A program made the translations under genes and the position numbers. Under the pieces are notes generated by a model. It searched no databases. It was given only the letters and a program-made list of their open reading frames with translations, and was not told the DNA's origin. This document shows, piece by piece, positions 50,101 to 61,443 of a stretch of DNA of 64,000 nt. This DNA is from Tetrahymena thermophila SB210 (taxonomy: Eukaryota > Ciliophora > Oligohymenophorea > Hymenostomatida > Tetrahymenidae), in assembly GCF_000189635.1 (NCBI RefSeq), contig NW_002476434.1, forward strand, positions 62,001 through 126,000, in the 5' to 3' direction. Every line of letters begins with the position of its first letter. Position 1 is the first letter of the stretch.

Positions 50101-53100
50101 TAGAGCTTGTCCATAAGGAACATGTCTAGATTTAAGACAGAGTAAATTAATTATTAAAAATAAAAATAATGTTTATTTTTCATACATTTATTTAGGGGCC
50201 TGTATATAAACCAATAAATTTAAACTTAAGCCTAATCAATGTTTAAAATTTGTAAATGTTGATGTACCTTGTTAAACATATGATTTAAATAATTACAAAA
50301 ATGATGATGATATATAATGTACAGATCCTTATGGGAGGTGTATTAATATGTTTGACAAAGCCTCTGTTTGTCAATAATGTCCTTAATTTTATAATTAACC
50401 TGGCGATAATAAATGTTATGGGTTAAAAGAACAAAACGATATTTTAAATGGTAATAGTAATAATAATAATAAATCATTTTTAGGTTTGGATGTTATTTAT
50501 AAAAATCTTAGTTAATGTCCAAAAGGGTAAAATAATAATTTAATTTTATAAACATTTTTAATATTTTTATAAATAATTATATAATAAAGCTGCTATAAAT
50601 GTACAGACAATAATTGGTGCACTTAATGTGAAGATGAATATATACTTTATAGGAATTATGATCTTAAAATTTAAAATTGTATCTATGTTAATATCACTAA
50701 CAAATAAGTGGAAATTAATGAATTAAATTTCAAAACTAACAAATAATAAAAGATTAGAATTTAATGTGATATTAGTTCATTATACCCGTAAAATTTAATA
50801 AAATAAATTTCTATTTTAACAATATTTTTAATAATAGTCCAAGAAGAGAATTTGTTTACAAATAAGATTTCTTTTATTGCTACTATTTTGTTATTATGTA
50901 TTAAGAAGAAGGTATAATAAGACTAGCAAAATTATTTGAAGAAACTATTATCTTGCAATTGAGTAGCGATTAAAGTAGCTTAGCATAGCTTTCAAATGAA
51001 AATAATACTATTAAGAGCTAATGTAGTTTATTTATTTTGTTTTAAAATTATTTAATCAGTATTAAATTAAATTCAAGGTTAACCAGGGTGTATAACATGC
51101 TAAGTAAAAGGTTCATAATCAATCTGCTTAAAGTGCTAAGATGGATTCACTTTAGATTTCAAAATTAATTAATGTTAAAAGTGCCCTGACTAATGTCTAA
51201 CCTGTTTTTATGGAGGACTTTATAATTTACAGACAATAAATTGGTCAATAGATTAAATTACTTTAAAGTCATTAGATATCTTTTAGCTATCCAAAGAACA
51301 GTATAGACTTGTATGTGACTAATGTGAACCTAACAAAAGATTAGTTTTAAAATAAGACTTTAGCAGTTGTGAATTATGTGGTGATAATTGCAATATTTGT
51401 AGTTGGGGTAAAATATTTTCTTAAATTCAATATTTACTAAATAGAATTTTCAATTATCACAATAGGAAATTAAAATTATAATCTTACAAATTTGTTTGAT
51501 CTTAATTTAGATCTTTATTCTGGAGATAGCTTTTTGAAGATCAAGAAATGTGTATCATGTATCGATGGGTTCATTTTCAATATTGATTGTAAAAATATTT
51601 TTTAATTGATAGCAAATTATTAAATCTTCAATTATTTTAGAAATAAGTTGTGTGAAAAAGCTATAGGAAGATTGCTTGGATGAAATATTTTTTGAATCAA
51701 GTATTCCTCTTACAAAATAAAATTTTATTTATGAAATGAGTCCATTTACTACAAATTAATGGTTTTTTACAAGCTCAAGCAACACCTATGCTCAAGGTTG
51801 TCTTATGTGTAATCAAACAACTTCTATACTTACTTTTTAACAAGATGCATATGCTACTATTTGTACAAAGCAAGATTTATTTGAAAGAAAAGATCTTAAT
51901 AACTATTATAGTAATTGTAAAGCACCTATTTTGTATGTTACATATCCTGAGAATAATAATAACCCAGTAATTAAGCCGAGCAGTTATGAAATGATAACTT
52001 GTTATGAATGTCTTTAAAATTATAGTTATGATTTTAACACAAATAAATGTAATATTGTTTGTAATTCCTAGATTTATGGCTGCGAGAAATGTTACAATTA
52101 TAAAAATAATTATAATACACTATTTTAATGTACAAAATGTGAAAACGATCTTACACCTACTTAAGGAGGATGTCAAGAGTGTCCTGATGGATGCGAATCT
52201 TGCTTTGAGGGTGACTCTTTAATAAATTTTACAAGATAAATAGTCATTATGAGGCCATAAAATTCTTTAGATTAAAGGTTAGCTTAACTAAACAGTTAAG
52301 ATATTAGCATGATCTGCACTTCCTGTAGCGATAGTTATTATTTTGATTATAATAAAAAGAAATGTGTTAGTGTTGAGTGCGGTGAATATTGTTTTGATTG
52401 CTATCAATATAAAAAGTAAAGTAGATGTTTAAAATGCGATAATTAGAAATTGAAGAAAAAAATAAGTTCAATTTTAGGTTACATTACTGATTTTTACTTT
52501 TAAAAAATTATGAATAACATTGATTAAATGGTAAATTATAATGAAGAATATAATGACTGCTTTATTTGTCCTCTTTCGTAATTTACATTATTTTATTTTA
52601 AATTTTTTTTCAATTGAGTTAATAATTAAAATATTATTTACTTTAAATTTTAGATGTAATGGATGCTAGTATTACTAACTTACAAATAATCCACTAAGCT
52701 TATATACAGCTAAGTGTTTAGGATGTAATTAAAATATTAAGGACATTAAAATAAGTGATGATTATCACTGGAGGTTTGATTAAAAAAATAAAAAATGCTT
52801 GCTATGCAAAAAAGATGATATTGGTTGCTACTATGAAAAAAAAACAGAAGTTTATGTTACTTGTGGCTCGAAAGGAGGTGCAATCGGACAAGGTTTGGCG
52901 AGTAATCCTTATAATTTACAAAGAGCTGGTGAAATTAATTGGGATAAAGTAATTGTAAATGAAGTTGATTTTTTGAGAGCTGTCGTAATTTATAATGAAA
53001 TAGGATTGCAAAAAATCGATGTGAGTCTGAATTTCATTCCTAGTAGCATTACGTGCTAAATTTATGAAAATGTTATTATAGAAAGCAATTTGATGCAAAA

Positions 53101-56100
53101 AATATTCACACTCAAAGAATTTGTCTTAACACTTCAAACATTTAATACTTCAAATCCTGATTAAACTGATATAACAAGTAAGGTTTTACTTGGAAGATAA
53201 ATTAAATTTGTTGGCTTTACAGATATTAACATTTAGAGAATTGATTGGAATCTTATACTCGAAGATTTAAAGCCTACAGGATTTATATTTGATACGCCCT
53301 ACATAAAAAGTGTATAAATTATCAACACTACTTTCTCTAATCCTTCAGGTCTTAACATTTACTACAAAAATTTATTTGATCTTCAAATCTTTAATTTATA
53401 AAAATAATTAATAATCTAAAACACTACTTTTACTAACTTTACATATCAAAATTTTGAACTGATAAAGATGTATTAAAAGTCATATTATGACATGAAAAAC
53501 TAAATAGATTTAAATAGGTTTGATTAATTTGACTCCTTGAATCTCACCTTAAATAATTTGTGCTTACAAAATGTAAAAAATTAACTTGAAATTTAATTTT
53601 GAAAATCCTTATTTAAAAATATTAATTAAATTATTCTATATTTATAAAAAGAATACTTTTAAAAGCTCGAGCTTTATGAGTTTCTCTTCAAAAAAGATAT
53701 TTTTAAAATTTGAGGATAGTCTTCTTCTTAACAACTATCTTGGATAAAATAGTATATTTTTCCTTTTAGATGGCAAAGAAAATATAGCTATTATTTCTCT
53801 TTGGAGTAATATTATGATATTAAAAAATGTTTTAGAATCTTAATTTAGTTTTTATGCTATACAAACTTTTATCAGAAATGAAAAAAAAAATATTCAATTT
53901 TAAGAAAATAACATCACTAGTACAAATATCAAATAAGGGATCTTTTAGGCTAACAAACTCTTGGTATATACATTATATTTGACAAGAAATACAATAAATA
54001 ACTAAAACATATTCACTTATCTGCCTTAAAAAAGAACCAAAATGATATATGATCCAGAGTATGAAGATCTTGATAAGTAATGGGAGCCTATAATTGATAA
54101 ATTTTATGATTAAGATAGCAAACTAGCTGGTTCAGAAAAAATATTATTTTAGTTATTTGATATTTACTTTTAAACTAACACTATGAGCAGAGATGGTCCA
54201 TTACTTTTAGAATTTATAGGATAATCTAATACAATAGGCAAAGTGAATTTAAGAGGAATCATCTTCAGTTGCGATAATACCTTATCGTAAAACCAATTCT
54301 AAAATATATTTTAAATAAAAAGAATTTATTAATTGTTTGTTGATAGAATGGTAATTTGTAATAACGAAAATTCTAAATTTATGGTTTTAAATGATATCAA
54401 TATAGTAAATATCAAATTCTTAGATATAAAGTAAGAAGTTGATAAAAATATGAGCATTAGATATCCTTAAATTATAATATAAAATGTGAATAAATATATT
54501 TATTTAAGGAACATTTTTATGAAAAAGCTACTCATCTAAACTTGCTTAATTTAGATAACAATAAATACAGAAAATTAAGTAAACTTAAATATTTTGAATT
54601 TTGAAGGACAAGATAATTAGTTATCTATTTTTGATTAATCAGAAGAGGTTAATTTAATTTCGATCGCTTCACAATCTTTTCTAAATATTCTTATCAGGTC
54701 TTCAAAGTTGGAAAACAATAGTTTAATATCTAAGAAAAAAGTAATTTTTATTATAATAAATTTTATTTAGATTAATTTAATTAAAATCAAATAAATAAAT
54801 ATCCTTTAAAATAATTAAAAGATGTTTTATACTTTTAAATTTAAAGTGGGATGTAAATTAAAAATATATTTCAAAAATTACTAGATAACTTATTTATATA
54901 GATTAATTAACTCAAGTTTTCAATTTTTAAAATTAAAAAATTACCTACTTTAAAATTATTTTTTCTAATGAAATACTTATTTTTAAAAAATTTAATTTAA
55001 TTAGATTTTTAAATATTCATCAAATGGCTTACTTATAAACTCAGAGCAGTCTACAGTCATTGTGTAAGACACTAGTTTTAATAATAACAATGCTTTATAA
55101 GGATATAGCTAATTAATTATTATAGCAAAATAGATTTAAATAGAAGGTTGTTCATTTTTAAACTCTAATTTCTTATAAAAAGAAAAATCAAATATTTTGA
55201 CTGAAATTCAAGGAGGAGCATTTTATAGTTAATCTACTGTCTTAAAAATTTAAAAAAGTAGTTTTACTAACTCATTTTCTGCTAAAGGGGGAGCCATATT
55301 TTGGTAACCAAGATATGATGCTCTTTTAAGTTTAAATGATACAGAATTCAAAAATAATATAGCATAGATTGAGAATAAATATAGTGAAGGAGGAGCAATA
55401 TACATACAATCTGGAAATCAAAATTAACTTGATATTTCGCTAAACTAAGTTAATGCTGATAATAATCTTTCAAATCAAAAAGGAGGATTCTTAAGTATGA
55501 GCTACTCTCATAGAAAAGTAGCAGTATTAATTAAAAAATCTTAATTTTCAAATAACTTTGCTATTAACGGTGGAATTATTTATTTAGATCCAGCAGTAGG
55601 ATCAAAAGGATACTTAATTTTAGATTAAGTGCAAATATTTTTTAATTTAAATATATTTGCAAATATTATTAAAGGATTTATAAACAATGCAAATAATATA
55701 AAAACTAATGAGTTATCTTATGTTTCTTTTAGAAATTTAAATAGTGTAGAATTCAAAGAAGTTTCTGTTAATAGTTCACCTTAAAAATCTATTGATTAAA
55801 ATATCTTAATCAACTAAATTTTGTATTAGCCATTTGTTTAGTTTTAATTCTCTAATTCTTTTTTAGCTATTTAGTGTGTTTTCTCAGACGTTGTTGTCTT
55901 CTAGACTTTTATTGAGATTATATAATCAAGATCAATTTTTATTTAATAAACACAGTTTTTAAACATCTAGAGCCTGAAATAATACTATATTAATAGCATT
56001 CAAAAATACGATGGCAATGAATCTATTAAATATAAATAATAAAAGCAAGATTATTTCTTAAATGTTATTTCTGATGCTCAGTATTACTAGTAGAAAAAGA

Positions 56101-59100
56101 GCTCTCTAGTTATCCTTGATGCAATAAATATAATATAAATAAACTAATCAACATTTTAAAATATAATTTGTCCTGATTGCTATTTTGGACCTATATTTTT
56201 AACATCTTAGGTAGCTACTCTAACGAAAAATAACTTTTTCAATAATTAAGGAAGAAATGGAGGGGCTGTTAACTATTAATTTTCACTAAAAAAATATAAA
56301 CAAATATTTGGAAGTTAGAGGAGACTTTTATTAGAAAAATAAATTGTATAAAAGATAAAAACTTACAACATGAGAAATTCAGAATTACAAAATGCTTTTT
56401 ATAAAAATTTTAATTAATTCAATAGAATAGTCACCCTTCACAAAGCAAGATTATTAGAAGAATATTAAGCTATTCCAAATAATTATGCATAATAAATACT
56501 TATTGATGGGTGCATATTTTAAAATAATTCTGCATATAATGGTGGAAGCCTATATTTAAAAAATACTTATGGGAGAATTTACAATTCTACATTTATTAAT
56601 AATGTAGCTGAAGGATATGGAGGAGCTATATTTAATGAAGATGGAGAATTCGATTAAATATAGAATTCGATTTTGTTAAAAGAAACATCATTAAACGATG
56701 AATAGAGTTACCAAAAAATACTTTACAATCTTGAGATACTCTCAACATCAATATTGTATAACAAAGCTAAAAAAGTTGGTGGTGGTTACTATTCAAATAA
56801 TAAGTATCCAAATATGAACTAGTTGACTATAATTTACAGAAATACTGCAAATTAATATGGGTCGGATCAAGAAGTGAGTCCATTTAAGATGTCAGTAATA
56901 TATAAAGGCTAGTAGCTACAAAAGAATTCTAAAATTATTATTGATAGTGGATACATATAAGTAAATTAAATATTTTATTTTAAAACACAATTTTTATTTA
57001 TTTATTTATTTCTTAAATAAATTAGGACGAATTAGTGATATATTTACTTGGAAGGAGAAATGAATAATTCAAAAATTTCACTAAAATCTTTGATAAGAAA
57101 GAAGAATTGGAATAAGTTTTTTTAGAAATATCATATTTTTCTATTTCATAAAATGTATTGATTTAACCAATAAAGATTGAATTTAATAAAGGAATTTTTA
57201 ACTTGACAAAAAAACTACAAATTTTTGGAACTTTCGGATCTGTAATTAATGTCAATTTAACTTGTTCAAAAATAAAATTACCAATTTATGATGCAAAAAC
57301 TCAAAGATTAATAAGTATGACTGACTCGTATTATTTTCCTTTATATTTTTAAATTGCAGATTAATGTTTACCAGGCACAAGAATCTAAAAATAAGATGGA
57401 AAATATGATATATGCTAAACATGCTATTAAAAAACATACTCTTTAAAATATTAGTCAGATTCCTGCTATAAATGCCCTTTAAGTGATGCATATTGCTATA
57501 AAGACATCATTTTGATACCTTAAGGTTATTGGAGAAAAGATAATAGTTCAGGTGATATCTCTGAATGCAGAAATTAAAAATAAAATTGTTTAGGTGATTT
57601 AAATTAAACTGATTAGAATCTAAATTCTTTGAAAAAAACTATTTCTTGGTAAAACTATGCTTGTGCTGAAGGTAAAAATTATTAAAACAAAATAATTAAC
57701 TATCTAAAATAATAAAATATTATATTTACTTACTATTAAAATAATATTATAAAAAATAGGCCACATTGGAGCGTTGTGTGAAGACTGCGATTTGAAAGCT
57801 CAGTACTGGATAAAAACTTACCAAAGAGTGAATATGTACAGTTGCACAGAGTAAATTCATTTTTCATTAATTTTTTATTCTTAGTTTACTTAGTCAATTA
57901 TTAATATAATAATTAATATGAATTATAAATTTAATGAATAGCTGCACTTAAGTAACTTACAATTGGATATTTGTCATTTTGAGCAATGCAGGATAATTAG
58001 CTTTAATAGCTATGGTGGTATTTTCATCTATAAACTACATTAAATTGAAAATTTATGCTGAGTACCTGATGAAAATGAAGCTTTTCTATTTTGGTTCTAG
58101 CTTTGAAGAGAGAAACAAATCAAGTTTATACATTAAGATTTTAATTAACTACTTCTAAATTATTTCATGTCTGAGTACGTTCAGGATAGATATTCCCAGT
58201 TAAATAAACTTCTTATATAAAACTGTGGGAAACCCTTTAGAAAATGTTCTATATGCTTAAGATTGCTTATTGATAAAGCATTTTATGAACGTGGATCTTA
58301 TTTATTACAGACTGTTTGTTTCTCATGCATAGATAGTTTTCTTTATTATCTGTCTTTTTATATGCTTAAAGATTCAAAGTTGCATTTAGAAAACAAAAAT
58401 GAATTGTTCAATTATTATTTGTGCTTTTAATTATTGCCTCTATGCCAACCTTCCCTCTATGGTTAATCTTATCATTGGAACTGTAATCCATCAAATATTT
58501 TAATTTTTGATTATTTATTTGACATAATAATTTTGTTTTTTTTAAGGTTTGCTTATGGCTGAAGGTTTAATTATTTAAATAATTATAAATTCAATATAAA
58601 TAATTGCATTTATAATTATGCCAATGAACTACTTTAATGAAAATAAATTTATTTTATAAATCTAAATTATATTTTTTAATAATTTTTTGTAATATTTTAA
58701 GATCTCTTGTGTTGAAGTTGGAGGAGGTTATTATGTGAAGCTTTTTACTTCAGTAGAATGTGATTAAAACCATGCAAAGAAACAAAAAATTATATTATGG
58801 CCATTGCTGTTTTTATGGGCAGTTACAATACCATTAATGCAATTTTTAATCCTAGTCACTAAAAGAAGAAGTTTACATACTATAAGTATGAAATTTTCAT
58901 TTGGATTCTTATATAATGAATACTCTAAGAGATGCTTTTGGTGGGAGATAGTCAAAACATTTTAGAAAATTATAATCATTCTAGTGCTTAATATTTATGA
59001 ATCAAAAGTCATAGTGAAAGGATGTATAGTTCTTGCAATTGTTTTCATGCAGATGTGTTTCTCTTTAAATTGTAATTAAATTTTACATTAACTTCTACTT

Positions 59101-60394
59101 TAACTTTTTTTAATAATAGAATAACCATTTTTAATCGCAGATTTAAACAAAACTGATTTTATATCATCTATTGTGAGTTGCTTAACTATATCACTGGGTA
59201 TAATATTAAATAATTACAATTAATCTTATATTTCTTAGGTCATAATTTACATATTAGTTGCTATTATAAATTTTGCTTTCTTGGTATTTATTTCAAAGAA
59301 AATATGTTTACAGCTTTGGTAGAAATTTAGAAGAATGTTGTAACCTTGTTTTAAAAAAATATAATTTGCTAAAAATGAATACGAAAATACTTAGAAAAGA
59401 TTAAAAAAATTAAGATTAATAATTTAAAATAAAATCATTTTTAACGAATTTCATGATTTTTAAATAAGAAATCTTTAATCTAAAAAAGTTGTCTTCAATT
59501 AATAACTAGTTTCTAAACTTAAGGTTGGCTACAAAAAGTTTAAAGATTTGCTTCTAAAAATCGAATTGAAAAAATAACTATCAGTTAAACAAGGTGTTAA
59601 GACAGTAAAAAAAATTAAAAAAAGAACAAATCGCGTAGAAATTAAAGCTCATACTAGTGATATAGTATTTAAAAATTAAGTTAAGCAAAAAAAACAAATT
59701 AAAAAAAGTTTTTTAGATATGAGTAGATTTATGATTAAAACTCAACAAAAAAATTATTTAGCTCCTTCATTAGATACTTAAAATCATCCTTAAATTTCTA
59801 TTGTAGATTTAGATAATGTGACATAATCTAAAATTTAAAACGATAATTAAATTAGAAAAGAATTCCAAGAATCTTAAACTAACATATTTTAGTATTAAAA
59901 AAGTAAAAAATAATATCAAATATCTTTAGTAGATTTACATAATGTCTCTTAGAATTAAAAAGAGGATAAATTTAGAAAATAATATCAAGAATCTTTAGCT
60001 ACAACAATATCTTAAAATCAAAGCAATAAAAAAGAAATTGAAACTTCATATGAATAATAAGCTAATCTTCCAGAAAGTTAAAATATGATGTAATAAAAAA
60101 TAATGCATTAAATATTTATTTATTTATTTTGTGATTTTTAAAATTAGGAATTCAATAAATGTAAAAAGAAAATGTATTCTTTCTATGAACATAGAAAATT
60201 TCACACAAGAAGATATATAATCTTACAATAGAATAAAAAATTTAAAATATACAGCTTATACAGAAAAATAATGTGCAAAGTTATTATTTAAGCAAATAAA
60301 TAAAGAGTTAAATGATCTTTAGCAGGAATACAAAGACGAACAGATTGTTTTGTAGCATCTTTCTAATTAAAGTTAGGTAATGATATTTAAATGA
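47136..60394 (+). CDS. Gene D: giant Cys-rich/furin-like/beta-helix multi-pass membrane protein
   Basis: Twenty-five exons join in phase to 3,828 residues: 47136-47448, 47491-48014, 48079-48320, 48370-48854, 48906-49266, 49319-49617, 49677-49732, 49783-50017, 50070-50141, 50196-50450, 50484-50526, 50590-50787, 50838-51022, 51078-51407, 51466-51588, 51641-52577, 52654-53572, 53652-54740, 55005-56960, 57026-57671, 57760-57850, 57942-58482, 58702-59071, 59120-60089, 60148-60394. After a signal peptide (MFYQKSLIIIFILQLYKIII) comes a cysteine-rich region to about residue 1030, with a Lys/Asn/Asp low-complexity insert near 49440-49580. Furin-like CxxC repeats follow to about 1550 (CQPGCITCQ, CPDQCLTC, CPDGCESC), then GGA-type beta-helix repeats at about 2220-2870 (EGGAIYIQS, YGGAIFNED). 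Next come the Cys-rich module with GYWRKDN and GHIGALCEDCD, a multi-pass membrane block (about 3100-3450) and a basic, Gln-rich tail. The C-terminal half is homologous to A/B/C; the N-terminal half is not. Function unknown. Confidence 0.87.
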
Positions 60395-61443
60395 TGAACT
60401 TGAAAACAAAAAAAATTAATTTAAAAATTCTGTTTTTTAATTAAAAAATAGATCTTAAAAAACTTTTTCGACAGCCTTTACAAAATTAAGTAGTACACTT
60501 ACTTGGTTTGTACTTTGGAGCATATACAGCAATACATGAAAATTCAATTTAATTTATATTGAAAATAAATTACTAATATTTAATAATCCTTTATTATTTT
60601 ATATATTTGTATTCTTACTTTTATTAATTAAATTATTTATTTGTTCACTAACATGCTTTTAAGTATTATTTAAATAAATTTATTTTATAATTATAAGCAA
60701 GGTTTTAATTTTGCTTGAATAAATTTATTTTATTTTATTTTAAATTAAATTTTTAATTTATAAAAATATCTTTAAAGATAATTGAAAATTCAAATTTAAT
60801 CTATGAATATTGTAAATTTTCTATTTTTTATCTACCTTCACCCCAAATTTAATTCATCATTAGTGGGTGATTAGTCAAAAAAATGTTTATAAGTGAAAAT
60901 CTAATTGTGTGAGAAAGTAGGAAGATTTACATTAATTATTTGATGAAGCATAAAATGTATGAAAATATTTCTAATATAAAATAAATACATTATTTTTTTG
61001 GTTCTAAAAGAATTTCTCATCATAAATAAATTTATTGTTTAATGTGATGTCATTAGGATAAGTTTATCTATTAAAATCTGCATACTAATTTAAATTAATA
61101 CGCCTTAAAATTTATACAAGAATATAATTATAATTACAAATATTTAATATCTTAATTTACTTAAATTATTATACTAATAAGCAATCATATATTTTTAGAT
61201 TATTTATTTATAGACAAAGAATTCGCTTATCTAGTTAACAACATAGTACTCTAAAAAATTAAAAAATGCATAATATTTATAAAAAGTTTTTAGATTTTGT
61301 AGAAAACAAATAATTTTTAAGCAATTGATAAGGGAATATTTATTTTAATTACATTCCTTTTACATAGTTTATTTGAAAAAAATTTATGTAATAATAATTA
61401 GCAAAAATTCTGTTTAATAGTAATAATTTGAAGGAATAATAAA
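60395..61443. promoter_or_regulatory. Intergenic between genes D and E
   Basis: About 1 kb of AT-rich DNA with the 3' flank of D and the promoter of E. 60420-60540 is slightly less AT-rich (cttactt ggtttgtactttggagcatat), but I found no consistent splice to the last exon of D, so I treat it as 3' UTR. Otherwise nothing seen. Confidence 0.45.

Noticed and set aside
47136-60394. Gene D being two adjacent genes (break near 50790-51020)
   Set aside because: The apparent frame break is solved by an intron 50788-50837 with consistent phase, and no stop or new start is needed.
60395-60545. Extra 3' exon of gene D
   Set aside because: A GTAATG donor just before the stop is possible, but no acceptor gives a convincing peptide; the TGA at 60392 is kept.
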